64,000 bases of DNA. It comes from G963662675 sp963676845 (GTDB taxonomy: Bacteria; Bacteroidota; Bacteroidia; Bacteroidales; Prolixibacteraceae). This document shows positions 37,868 through 45,852 of this stretch, piece by piece. Position 1 is the stretch's first letter. Each line of letters opens with the position of its first letter. The stretch covers positions 1-64,000 of the forward strand of contig CAXXKK010000020.1 of assembly GCA_963676845.2 (NCBI GenBank). Reading direction: 5' to 3'. Position numbers and translations under genes: made by a program. The notes under the pieces are model-generated. The model was not told the origin of the DNA. It saw only the letters and a program-made list of their open reading frames with translations, and did not search any database.

Positions 37868-39214
37868 ATGACAAACAGATATGAGATGAAAGATTTTTTG
37901 TTAAATTATTTATCGGAGTTGGTTTATCTGCTCAATGAAATGGCTCCCTGGTTAATTCTGGGATTGGTCTTTGCCGGATTGTTAAAAGTATTCTTCCCTG
38001 AAGATAAAGTACAGCGATACATGGGGAAACCCACAACCAAATCGGCGGTGAATGCATCCGTATTAGGCATTCCAATGCCCTTGTGTTCCTGTGGAGTGAT
38101 TCCAACCGGAATTTCATTTTTTAAAAACGGTGCTTCAAAAGGAGCAACCAATTCATTTTTGATTTCAACGCCACAAACCGGGATTGATTCTATATTTGCT
38201 ACCTATTCAATGTTAGGCTGGCCTTTTGCAGTGTTGCGTCCTATTGTGGCTTTTATAACTGGCATTGCGGGAGGTATATTAACCAACGTATTTGTTAAGG
38301 AAAAGCCCAAACCAGAAACCAAGAGCCCTTTTGAGGGATTGAAAATTGATGCAGCAGCATTAGGTAAAAAAGAAGATGTAGCAAGCTGCGATGATGATTC
38401 ATGTGGTTGTCATACTTCTTCAAAACCTAAAAAAAATAAGCTGACACAGGCTACTCATTATGCTTTTGTTGAGTTGCTTCAGGATATTGCAAAATGGCTA
38501 ATCATTGGATTTTTAATTGCAGCCTTGATTTCTGTGTTGCTTCCAGACGACTTTTTTAGCTCTTTCCAGGGATTGGGAATTGTTGAAATATTGGTTGTAC
38601 TGGCAGCGTCTGTGCCCATTTATATTTGTGCTACAGGCTCAATACCTATTGCCGCAGTTCTTTTAATGAAAGGGGTTTCTCCCGGTGCAGCTTTAGTGTT
38701 TTTGATGGCAGGCCCGGCAACCAACGTGGCAACCATGACTGTTATTGGAAATACCATGGGGAAAAAATCATTGTTTGTTTATCTGGGAACTATTATCGGA
38801 GGAGCAATTTTATTTGGAATGTTGATTAATTCCTTTATTCCGGCAGATTTTATATTGAGTAAGGTAATGCACATCCATGGAGATGGAGAACATGAAATGT
38901 TGCCAATGTGGCTACAGGTGTCATCTTCAGTTTTGTTAATTGGATCACTAATAGGTGGATATTTTTACGAACGTTTTGAAAAGAAACAACAAACAACAAC
39001 AAGTATGGATTTTAAAACATTGAAAGTAGAAGGAATGACTTGCTCACATTGTGAGGCAAGTGTAACACGTAACTTATTAAAAGTTGATGGAATTGATGAA
39101 GTTATAGCCAATAAAAATACTTCGGAAGTAAAAATTTCAGGAGAAAAAATAGATCTTAGCGAGATTGAAAAAGTAATCAGTGAAATTGGTTACGATTACA
39201 AAGGCGAAGTATAA
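37868..39214 (+). CDS. SO_0444-type Cu/Zn efflux permease with C-terminal HMA domain
   Basis: A 448-residue protein. The permease half has about eight transmembrane segments with two similar blocks: PMPLCSCGVIPTGISFFKNGAS and VPIYICATGSIPIAAVLLMKG. A Cys/His-rich cytosolic linker (CDDDSCGCHTS at about 175-185) joins them. The C-terminus is a heavy-metal-associated domain with the metal-binding motif GMTCSHC. Such proteins (COG0701) are proposed to export Cu, Zn or organoarsenicals; the HMA domain suggests delivery of a soft metal. It touches the following methyltransferase-like gene with no gap. A weak -7 box TATGTTTG is at 37819. Confidence 0.88.
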   Translation: MTNRYEMKDFLLNYLSELVYLLNEMAPWLILGLVFAGLLKVFFPEDKVQRYMGKPTTKSAVNASVLGIPMPLCSCGVIPTGISFFKNGASKGATNSFLISTPQTGIDSIFATYSMLGWPFAVLRPIVAFITGIAGGILTNVFVKEKPKPETKSPFEGLKIDAAALGKKEDVASCDDDSCGCHTSSKPKKNKLTQATHYAFVELLQDIAKWLIIGFLIAALISVLLPDDFFSSFQGLGIVEILVVLAASVPIYICATGSIPIAAVLLMKGVSPGAALVFLMAGPATNVATMTVIGNTMGKKSLFVYLGTIIGGAILFGMLINSFIPADFILSKVMHIHGDGEHEMLPMWLQVSSSVLLIGSLIGGYFYERFEKKQQTTTSMDFKTLKVEGMTCSHCEASVTRNLLKVDGIDEVIANKNTSEVKISGEKIDLSEIEKVISEIGYDYKGEV

Positions 39215-39799
39215 ATGAAGCTGTTACAAATTGGATTAGCCATACTAAGCGGATTTCCCATTGTCGCTACTGCTGCGTTGGGATATCAGCTTTTAAGAAA
39301 TGGGCAGGGGGCTTTTGGTAAACCAACGGTTTCTCCGGTATTTTTTTATTCTGCCAAAGGAATAGTTGCCCTGATTTTTATAATCCTTTTTTTTGCCAGC
39401 GTTAAAAATTCCTTTTTTCAGGTTTTCCCTTTACTAATACAGAATAATATTGCAGAATCGCAGAAAATGTTGGCTTTGGTTTTTATGCTTGCTGGTAATT
39501 TGTTGCTAATACCTGCTTATTATACATTGAGTATTTTTACCCGAGTGGGATTACCTACCAAACAACATGCACTCTATACAACAGGAGTGTATCGTATTAG
39601 CCGAAACCCGATGTATACCAGTTTCTTTTTCTTTTTTACTTCTTTATTTCTATTGGTTCCCAGTGTATTGTTGGTCTTATTAATGATTTATTGCCTGATT
39701 GCTCATTACCATATTATTAAGAATGAAGAGCAGTTTTTGTCTCATGAATTTGGTGAAGAATACCTTTCCTATAAGCAAAATACAGCTCGCTATTTGTAG
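39215..39799 (+). CDS. isoprenylcysteine-methyltransferase-family membrane protein
   Basis: A 194-residue protein with five hydrophobic segments. The C-terminal YRISRNPMYTSFFFFFTSLF matches the RNPMY motif of the ICMT/phospholipid-methyltransferase family (SAM binding), and HYHIIKNEEQFLSHEFGEEY is the conserved E-E tail. The real substrate of bacterial members is mostly unknown. It starts directly at the stop of the metal permease gene (TAA at 39212-39214, ATG at 39215), so the two are translationally coupled. Confidence 0.8.
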   Translation: MKLLQIGLAILSGFPIVATAALGYQLLRNGQGAFGKPTVSPVFFYSAKGIVALIFIILFFASVKNSFFQVFPLLIQNNIAESQKMLALVFMLAGNLLLIPAYYTLSIFTRVGLPTKQHALYTTGVYRISRNPMYTSFFFFFTSLFLLVPSVLLVLLMIYCLIAHYHIIKNEEQFLSHEFGEEYLSYKQNTARYL

Positions 39800-39847
39800 C
39801 TTGGGAAAATCCATGTTTAAGTACCAGTATAATTATGCCTTGTGCTG

Positions 39848-39908
39848 TTTTTAGGCATCCTGCTTAGTTTTATCCCTCCCAGTACCATTTTTTCTTTTTC
39901 CTGCTTAG
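39848..39908 (+). repeat. left-end iterons of the IS3 element
   Basis: Three T-tracts start at 39848, 39868 and 39888, exactly 20 bases apart, each followed by TCCTG or TCCCAG about five to ten bases later; TCCTGCTTAG occurs twice (39858 and 39899), 41 bases apart. The same unit, in the opposite direction, makes up the right-end array at 41526-41690. Confidence 0.75.
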
Positions 39909-39951
39909 CATGTCTTACCCTGAAATAACTTGACGCAAAAAGTCAAGAAAA

Positions 39952-40362
39952 ATGAAGAATCATAAAGAAAGCATGTTGACCGATCACATGGATGGATTTA
40001 AAGATTATCCTGTTGATTACAACAAGTACGAAGTAAGTTTTCGCCGTTGGGTTGTTAGCCAAATCGATGGGGGTCATATGTCAATTCAAGAGATCCGGGA
40101 TCGTTTTAAGTTGAGTAGGAAACACTATACAGACATTTTAAAACGTTGGCAAGAGAGGTATTCCGATGAATTGCACGTATCTTTGTGTTTCATGAGTTCG
40201 AAAGAAAGGTCAGATAATAAAGAGCTTGAAAAGCGCATCAAGGAGTTGGAAAAACAGCTGGAAAAAGCCCGGATGAAAAACATTGCTCTCAATACCCTTA
40301 TTGATGTAGCCGAAACAGAATTTAAAATCCCTATCAGAAAAAAGCCTGGTGCCAAGCAGTAA
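39952..40362 (+). CDS. IS3-family transposase OrfA
   Basis: A 136-residue protein. SIQEIRDRFKLSRKHYTDILKRW is a helix-turn-helix near residue 45-67 that would bind the element ends. A Leu/Lys heptad region (LEKRIKELEKQLEKARMKN) forms a coiled coil for multimer formation, as in other OrfA proteins. Its C-terminus KIPIRKKPGAKQ overlaps the slippery heptamer at 40338. A 6-bp inverted repeat (CTTGAC 39929, GTCAAG 39942) lies over the region just before the start codon and could hide the ribosome-binding site. Confidence 0.9.
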   Translation: MKNHKESMLTDHMDGFKDYPVDYNKYEVSFRRWVVSQIDGGHMSIQEIRDRFKLSRKHYTDILKRWQERYSDELHVSLCFMSSKERSDNKELEKRIKELEKQLEKARMKNIALNTLIDVAETEFKIPIRKKPGAKQ

Positions 40363-40374
40363 TATTACTGGCAC
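40338..40374 (+). promoter_or_regulatory. programmed -1 ribosomal frameshift signal
   Basis: The heptamer A-AAA-AAG at 40338-40344 stands in the zero frame of orfA in the canonical X-XXY-YYZ phase. Four bases further is a stem, GTGCCA at 40349-40354 with TGGCAC at 40369-40374, whose loop contains AGTAATATTACT. After a -1 slip the frame reads AWCQAVILLAH and runs straight into MYPSISKKD of orfB (40377), giving an OrfAB fusion transposase. Confidence 0.88.
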
Positions 40375-40376
40375 AC

Positions 40377-41327
40377 ATGTATCCTTCAATAAGTAAAAAG
40401 GATAGCTGTGAGCTGTTTGGTTATAGCCGCCAGGCATGGTACGACACTAAAAAACGGGAATCAAAGACACAATTAGCAGAGGTTCTGATATTACAGGAAG
40501 TAAAGAAACTTAGAAAAGACCACCCAAAAATGGGCAGTGAAAAGCTTCATGGGTTGATGCAGCCTTTTTTATCAGAACATGGTATTAAGATGGGGCGGGA
40601 CAAGTTTTCGGTTTTATTGAGCGAGCATGGTTTGCAAGTACGCAGGAGCAAACGAAAAGCAAAGACGACCAACTCCAAGCATTTATTCAAGAAGTACCCC
40701 AATATTGTCAGAGATCTTGATTTAAGTTTCCCGGGAAAACTCTGGGTAAGCGACATAACTTATATCCGCACAAAATATGGGTTTTCTTATTTATCGCTGA
40801 TAACCGATGCGTATTCAAGAAAGGTTGTTGGTTGGTGCTTATGGTACGATTTGACCAGCACCGGAGCATTAAATGCACTGAGAATGGCAGTTGAGACTGA
40901 AGACACAAGCAAGAAATTGATCCATCATTCAGACCGGGGGATACAATATTGTTGCTATGACTATGTAAATTACCTGAAAGGGAGCAATATCCTGATATCG
41001 ATGACAGAGAAAGGCGATCCTTACGAGAACGCAATTGCAGAACGGGTAAACGGCATATTGAAAGATGAATATGATTTGCACCAAACCTTTGAAGATTACA
41101 ATGTTGCCCATGAAGCAGTTAAAATTGCCATTGATAAATATAATAATCAACGCCCACACAGAAGTTGTGATATGCTTACTCCAGCCCAGGCACATAAGCG
41201 TACCGGAAAGCTACGAAAGCATTGGAAAAAGAAAGAATACACATTGTCTCACAAAGTAGGTTCAAAACAGAACAGTGTAATGAATTTTAGGGACATCGTT
41301 CAAATAAGTATAGAAAATCAGCAATAA
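40377..41327 (+). CDS. IS3-family transposase OrfB (DDE integrase core)
   Basis: A 316-residue protein; as part of OrfAB it is the active transposase. A HTH-like domain (CELFGYSRQAWYDTKKRE) leads into the rve integrase core with the catalytic triad D in LWVSDITYIRT, D in HHSDRGIQY and E in NAIAERVNGILKDE. NNQRPHRSCDMLTPAQAH is the usual C-terminal block. No internal stops, so it may be active. Confidence 0.95.
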   Translation: MYPSISKKDSCELFGYSRQAWYDTKKRESKTQLAEVLILQEVKKLRKDHPKMGSEKLHGLMQPFLSEHGIKMGRDKFSVLLSEHGLQVRRSKRKAKTTNSKHLFKKYPNIVRDLDLSFPGKLWVSDITYIRTKYGFSYLSLITDAYSRKVVGWCLWYDLTSTGALNALRMAVETEDTSKKLIHHSDRGIQYCCYDYVNYLKGSNILISMTEKGDPYENAIAERVNGILKDEYDLHQTFEDYNVAHEAVKIAIDKYNNQRPHRSCDMLTPAQAHKRTGKLRKHWKKKEYTLSHKVGSKQNSVMNFRDIVQISIENQQ

Positions 41328-41336
41328 GAGCTGCGT

Positions 41337-41374
41337 AAGTTTCTGTTTTGTGCTTAAGCACAAAACAGAAACTT
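41337..41374 (+). terminator. perfect 38-base palindrome after orfB
   Basis: Two 19-base arms, AAGTTTCTGTTTTGTGCTT and AAGCACAAAACAGAAACTT, pair perfectly with no loop, 10 bases after the orfB stop codon. It could stop transcription from either side, though the T-run after it is short (TTTACTTTAG). Its position inside the element is consistent with an IS-borne terminator. Confidence 0.6.
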
Positions 41375-41434
41375 TACTTTAGGGATAAGGAATTAAAATG
41401 AAACAGATCTTAGTAATAAATTTTAACTAGGTTT

Positions 41435-41471
41435 GTATTCCAGAGGCAACTATCTACTGCTTCTGGAATAC
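41435..41471. repeat. 10-bp inverted repeat in the IS right part
   Basis: GTATTCCAGA at 41435-41444 pairs with TCTGGAATAC at 41462-41471 around a 17-base loop. It lies between the palindrome and the right-end array in non-coding DNA of the element. Role unknown. Confidence 0.5.
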
Positions 41472-41525
41472 TAGAAAATAAGTATAAATCTGTCAAGCTA
41501 TTTTAGGGAAGGTCAGCAGTAAGTC

Positions 41526-41690
41526 AAAAAAACGAACAAGGCTTTAAAAAAGTAACGCAGGACAGCAAAAAAACGCACAGGATCACGAAAAAAACTACTG
41601 TAAGTTGTAAAAATGTAGCTGGAATTTAAAAAAGTTAGCAGGACGAAGTAAAAATGATACAGGACGTCAAAAAATCCTGCAAGATCATAG
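41526..41690 (-). repeat. right-end array of phased A-tract iterons
   Basis: Eight A-tracts of 5-7 bases start at 41526, 41546, 41567, 41588, 41609, 41628, 41650 and 41669, spacing 19-22 and mean 20.4 bases. Between them lie similar cores centred on CAGGAC (GCAGGACAG, ACAGGATCA, GCTGGAATT, GCAGGACGA, ACAGGACGT). Read on the minus strand, each unit is T5-7, four or five bases, TCCTG, four bases, which is the unit of the left end at 39848. The two arrays are in inverted orientation. The tracts are two helix turns apart, so they should bend the DNA. Confidence 0.8.
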
Positions 41691-41873
41691 AATTGAGCGA
41701 TAATGTTGAGCGAAAGTTTTACTTTCTTTAAAATCTGTTCTTTCGGAATTGTTTCTCGTGCTTTATGCTTTTTGAAGGATTTCTTCCTTTTTTTATTCAG
41801 TAGCTTTCAATAAATTGAACGATTATAAAAAATAGGTTTAACCATACTCTCAAGGGGGTTGTAAAATAGTTTT

Positions 41874-42341
41874 ATGATTTTTGAAATTCCGGGAACAGGA
41901 ACTATTAGAATAGAGCATGTTGTTTTAGATTATAACGGAACCATTGCTATTGACGGGAAACTGATTGAAGGAGTTGCCGAATTAATCAATGAACTGTCTG
42001 ATGATATTAATTTTCATGTACTCACAGCCGATACTTTTGGGTCAGTTCAAAAAGAATTAGCTCATGTCAACTGCAAAGTTGTTGTGATTCCTAAAGAACA
42101 GCAGGATATAGCGAAACTCAATTATATTTTAGATCTGGGAAAAGAGAAAACCCTTTGTGTGGGCAATGGTAAAAATGATAAATTGATGTTGAAGGAAGCT
42201 GTTTTAGGGATTGCTCTTATTCAAAAAGAAGGTGTTTGTGTTGAATCTTTATTTGCTGCCGATATTGCCTGTCCTTCCATTTTAGATGTGTTTGCATATT
42301 TTAAATCACCGAACAGACTTATTGCTACATTGAGGAAATAA
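41874..42341 (+). CDS. HAD-family protein, soluble P-type-ATPase-like
   Basis: A 155-residue protein. VVLDYNGTIAIDG carries the HAD nucleophile motif (DxxGT form) near residue 19; HVLTADTFGS is motif II; VGNGKNDKLMLKEA matches motif IV GNGxND as in the P domain of P-type ATPases. It resembles the COG4087 soluble P-type ATPase group, which have no membrane part. Likely a phosphatase of unknown substrate. Stands alone after the IS element; nothing else recognised in 41688-41873. Confidence 0.8.
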   Translation: MIFEIPGTGTIRIEHVVLDYNGTIAIDGKLIEGVAELINELSDDINFHVLTADTFGSVQKELAHVNCKVVVIPKEQQDIAKLNYILDLGKEKTLCVGNGKNDKLMLKEAVLGIALIQKEGVCVESLFAADIACPSILDVFAYFKSPNRLIATLRK

Positions 42342-42556
42342 AAAGCAAAAGATCGCTTCTGTGTGAATAGTCCCTAAATAATATTGCTAATCCGTGTTGC
42401 AATATATCTTTCCAATCTGGAACAACGTTCACCGAGTTCTGGTGAAGTACTGGAAAATTCACTTTTATCGCACCAATTTTGAATGGAATCCTTTTTTCCT
42501 ATCTGCTATGCGCATTATTTCATGTGTATGATAAACTTTTTATACAATATGAATTG

Positions 42557-42564
42557 TAGATTTG
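42557..42564 (+). promoter_or_regulatory. -7 box ahead of the DUF2490-CotH operon
   Basis: TAGATTTG fits TAnnTTTG exactly and lies 25 nt before the ATG at 42590. No convincing TTG is visible at -33. Confidence 0.4.
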
Positions 42565-42589
42565 TGCATTTACAGAGCAAACGATAAAA

Positions 42590-43270
42590 ATGAAGAAAGC
42601 TAATATTACATTATTACTCCTAATTTTTTGCAATACCCTTTTTTCTCAACAAATTAAAGTTGTGAGAGATATTGGTTTCTGGGGAGGAATAAATTTAGAA
42701 AAAGAATTATCAGATGATATTGAAATCAATTTTGAGCAACAAATAAGGATGTATAACAATGTCTCTAAAGTTGACGACTATTTCTTTGATTTAGGTGCTA
42801 AGTATAAAATAAATAAAAACTTTGGATTAGGTGCGAATGTACGTTTTACGCATAATGAAAAGAGATGGAGAGAGGCAGATAATGAATATCGGTACAATCT
42901 GGACTTAAGATATAAGGGCAAGTTAGCTTCAAAATTAAAATTGCATTACAGGATTCGGTATCAGCAAGAATTTGTTGATCTTTTATTTAAGTATAAGACA
43001 ACCAAAAATTACCATTCATCTGTGAGAAATAAAATTGAACTTGAGTATAAAGCAAATGAGAAAAATGAGTTTTATATTTCTGGTGAGCTATTTAGATTAA
43101 TAGAGTCGTATAAAGCACCTTACTTTAATAAAATAAGATATTTTATTGGAGATAAGTTCAAATCGAAAATAGGAACATTTAATTGTTCATTGGGCTATGA
43201 ACAAGAGATAAATACCAATTACCCAACTTCTTTTTACTTTTTTAAAACCGTATATACTTTAAAATTATGA
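42590..43270 (+). CDS. DUF2490-domain outer-membrane beta-barrel protein
   Basis: A 226-residue protein with a signal peptide (ITLLLLIFCNTLFSQ). The start of the mature part, DIGFWGGINLEKELSDDIEI, and FFDLGAKYKINKNFGLGANVRF are the DUF2490 hallmarks; strands alternate through to a C-terminal aromatic strand (PTSFYFFKTVYTLKL), as in outer-membrane barrels. It overlaps the CotH gene by four bases (ATGA), so the two are translationally coupled and probably act together at the cell surface. Confidence 0.85.
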   Translation: MKKANITLLLLIFCNTLFSQQIKVVRDIGFWGGINLEKELSDDIEINFEQQIRMYNNVSKVDDYFFDLGAKYKINKNFGLGANVRFTHNEKRWREADNEYRYNLDLRYKGKLASKLKLHYRIRYQQEFVDLLFKYKTTKNYHSSVRNKIELEYKANEKNEFYISGELFRLIESYKAPYFNKIRYFIGDKFKSKIGTFNCSLGYEQEINTNYPTSFYFFKTVYTLKL

Positions 43271-44760
43271 GGGAAACACGAATCATAGTTTTATTCGCTT
43301 TGTTTTTATTGGGATTTCAGTCTTGCTACAAAGAGGAAGTTGTTTACAATTCAGAAGCTAATAGTAATCTGGAGTTGCCAACAATATTCAGAATAAATGG
43401 TAAAGATTGTTGTTATGATTATACTGAAAGTAGCCTTCGTTTTCCAATTGAAGATGAGCTTATAAATGATTTCTCACCATTTATTGAGTTTCAGGAGTAC
43501 TCAACGGTTTATTTTGAAGGGAGGCTTTTGCAGAACAACAGCATAAATAGTTTAGGCAAAATTGAAATAAATAAAGAATATAAGCTGAGAGTTGAAACGT
43601 TGAATAAAACTCAGCAGTTAGCATTAACATTTACATCCCTTCCTATTGTTCAAATAATTACTCCCAATACAATACTCGATGAGCCAAAAACTATCGCCAG
43701 GATTACAGTTAATTATGTTGGAATGAATGAGTCTTCTGATAGTTACTATGTAGGAATAGAACATAGAGGAGGAAGATCTCAGTTATATGACAAAAAATCA
43801 TTTGGTTTTTCGCTTAAAGGAAGTGTAACCCTTGATGATAACATTTCAAATTCATTTTTTGGAATGAATAGCAATAACGATTGGATACTTGATGCAATGT
43901 GGATTGATTGTGGCAGGTTGAGAAATAAGACATCTTTTGAATTGTGGAAAAAATTTGATGAAGAAAAAAATGATGGCATTAGCTCCAAGTTTGTTGAATT
44001 ATATATCAATAATGAGCATCAGGGATTGTATTGTTTTAATGAAAATATTAATTCAGAGTTTTTTAGTTTAACAAATGAGGATGCTGTATTGTATAAAGCT
44101 ATTTCCTGGGAAAATGGTGCGACCGGTTTTGGTGTTTATGAAAGCAATCCTCCTCTTAATTATTTCTGGAGTGGTTGGGAGCAAAAATATCCTGATCCCA
44201 AAATAGAAATCAACTGGAAGCCATTATCAGAGTTGAGGCGTTTGGCTGTAAATGAGAGTGATGACGTTTTTCGGTCACAGATAACATCATTTATAGATAT
44301 TGACAATTTTATCGATTACTATATCCTTTTGAATATTGTATCTGCATCGGATAATACAGGAAAAAATACGTTTTTAGTTAAAGCGAATAGTCAGGATAAA
44401 TTTCATATTCTTCCCTGGGATATTGATGGTTCCTGGGGATTGTCCTGGGATGGTTCTCACGATGGCTATACATCAATTCTTTCCAATAACCTTTTTGATC
44501 GGCTTATTGAAACAAATCCTGATGATTTTGTGAATAAGTTAAAATTCAGATGGAGTTCTTTACGAGCAGGTGTGCTGTCAAATATAGAGTTGAAAAAGTT
44601 GTTTGCCGATAATTTTAACCTGATCAATAACTCGGACATAATTGAGATTGAAAATAAAAAGTGGGAAAGCAATATTGATATGGATGAGGAAGAAGAGTAT
44701 TTGATGAACTGGCTAGAGAATAGGACAGATTTCCTTGATAATTATTTTAATGATTTATAA
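43267..44760 (+). CDS. CotH-kinase-family lipoprotein
   Basis: A 497-residue lipoprotein (lipobox GFQSC, Cys20). GIEHRGGRSQLYDKKSFGFS matches the CotH entry motif, RLRNKTSFELWKKF and VELYINNEHQGLYCFNENI are the next blocks, and LPWDIDGSWGLSW gives the DxDxxxG catalytic/metal motif of the CotH kinase fold. CotH of Bacillus spores phosphorylates coat proteins; bacterial cell-surface members are mostly untested. It overlaps the DUF2490 gene by four bases. Confidence 0.88.
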   Translation: MRETRIIVLFALFLLGFQSCYKEEVVYNSEANSNLELPTIFRINGKDCCYDYTESSLRFPIEDELINDFSPFIEFQEYSTVYFEGRLLQNNSINSLGKIEINKEYKLRVETLNKTQQLALTFTSLPIVQIITPNTILDEPKTIARITVNYVGMNESSDSYYVGIEHRGGRSQLYDKKSFGFSLKGSVTLDDNISNSFFGMNSNNDWILDAMWIDCGRLRNKTSFELWKKFDEEKNDGISSKFVELYINNEHQGLYCFNENINSEFFSLTNEDAVLYKAISWENGATGFGVYESNPPLNYFWSGWEQKYPDPKIEINWKPLSELRRLAVNESDDVFRSQITSFIDIDNFIDYYILLNIVSASDNTGKNTFLVKANSQDKFHILPWDIDGSWGLSWDGSHDGYTSILSNNLFDRLIETNPDDFVNKLKFRWSSLRAGVLSNIELKKLFADNFNLINNSDIIEIENKKWESNIDMDEEEEYLMNWLENRTDFLDNYFNDL

Positions 44761-44781
44761 AAAGAGAACACAGGATTGTTA

Positions 44782-45054
44782 TTACAGGATTATCACCCCT
44801 TCAATTTTATTGGCTTTTTCGGTAATGTTAATAATCTGATCAGCATTTTCCATAATGGCAACACAGGTTATGGAAACATGTTTTAGACTGGAAGTGTGCT
44901 TAAACGAAAGTTTCCCATCGGTTGGCAGCAATGCTTTTATCTGATCAACTTTGCTGTTATTATTAGGCGTAATAAATTTAAACATGTATTTCATGGGCCA
45001 GCTTTCAAACTCCATTAGCCGATATCGTAAGTTTTGAAATGTATCTTTCTTCAT
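44782..45054 (-). CDS. DUF493 (YbeD-like) protein
   Basis: A 90-residue protein. WPMKYMFKFITPNNNSKVDQ and SFKHTSSLKHVSITCVAIMENADQI show the beta-alpha-beta order of the ACT-like DUF493 family; YbeD of E. coli was linked to lipoate metabolism, without proof. Length matches. Monocistronic, convergent with the CotH gene. Confidence 0.85.
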   Translation of the reverse strand: MKKDTFQNLRYRLMEFESWPMKYMFKFITPNNNSKVDQIKALLPTDGKLSFKHTSSLKHVSITCVAIMENADQIINITEKANKIEGVIIL

Positions 45055-45216
45055 AATTAATTTCTTCTTTCTGTTTGTCCAAACGAATTAAGATGCTTCT
45101 TTGTTTGAATCGCTGCAAAGATAGGAGAGATTACGTAAGTATGATATATTCTTTTTATATGGTTATTATTAGACAGATTGTTTTTTTATCTTAAAGCCTG
45201 AATAAAAACAAAGGAC

Positions 45217-45750
45217 ATGTCTCCAATTTTAAAATTATACCTCAAAGTCTTTCTTTTTACCGGAATTCCCTATGCCCTCATCATGTTAGTTTTTGATTTA
45301 TTGGGAGGAGGACAATTTGTTCTCACAAAGTTTATGTTGTGGCTTGTTGGTTTTGGCGGACTTATGTCATTGTCGTTGGTTAGTTTTTATTGGTTAAAAC
45401 TAAAGAAGGCAGGTGTTGCAGAAATAACTGATGCTGACTTGAAAGTAAATCAATCCAGAATAATTCAATCCAAATTTTCAATGAAGGAAATACGGGATAA
45501 GTTACAACATGACCCAGAAACGAGGAAAATGAAAATTGAAGAGCAGGAGGGCGGACTTATCCTGGAGACTAAAGCTACCTGGGCTTCGTGGGGTGAGCTT
45601 ATTGAAATAAAACTACTTTCATCAGTGAATGGGAATAATGAATTTGAAGTTACAAGTAGTCCAAAGGTTGAAACCACTTTAATTGATTTTGGGAAGAACC
45701 TGAAGAATGTAAATCGAATATTGCGAATTGTAGGCAATAGCATGATGTAG
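45217..45750 (+). CDS. membrane-anchored protein of unknown function
   Basis: A 177-residue protein with two N-terminal hydrophobic segments (VFLFTGIPYALIMLVFDLL and FMLWLVGFGGLMSLSLVSFYW) and a cytoplasmic part of about 110 residues with alternating strands (GGLILETKATWASWGELIEI, then NEFEVTSSPKVETTLIDFG). Not assigned to a family. It stands alone with a divergent neighbour. Confidence 0.6.
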   Translation: MSPILKLYLKVFLFTGIPYALIMLVFDLLGGGQFVLTKFMLWLVGFGGLMSLSLVSFYWLKLKKAGVAEITDADLKVNQSRIIQSKFSMKEIRDKLQHDPETRKMKIEEQEGGLILETKATWASWGELIEIKLLSSVNGNNEFEVTSSPKVETTLIDFGKNLKNVNRILRIVGNSMM

Positions 45751-45852
45751 CCTTTCGAAAAAGTTAAAGCTGGCAATGAATAGTAATGTTTTGTATTTTC
45801 TCATTTTACAGTATCTTGTAAGAAGATAAGTGCAAAAACTAACAATTGATCC

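Larger units (their letters stand above)
39836..41687 (+). mobile_element. IS3-family insertion sequence
   Basis: The element holds orfA (39952-40362) and orfB (40377-41327), linked by a -1 frameshift signal. Boundaries are proposed from imperfect ends beginning TG and ending CA: left TGCCTTGTGCTGTTTTTAGG; right, on the opposite strand, TGATCTTGCAGGATTTTTTG; about 20 of 33 positions agree once one base is skipped. A 4-base AATT next to both ends (39831-39834 and 41691-41694) could be the target duplication if the element starts at 39835 and ends at 41690. Both ends carry phased iterons in inverted orientation, unusual for IS3. Inserted between the methyltransferase gene and the HAD gene. Confidence 0.75.

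Noticed and set aside
41526..41690. CRISPR array
   Set aside because: Period is about 20 nt with A-tracts and loosely conserved cores; matching units in inverted orientation at the other end of the IS point to transposase sites or bent DNA.
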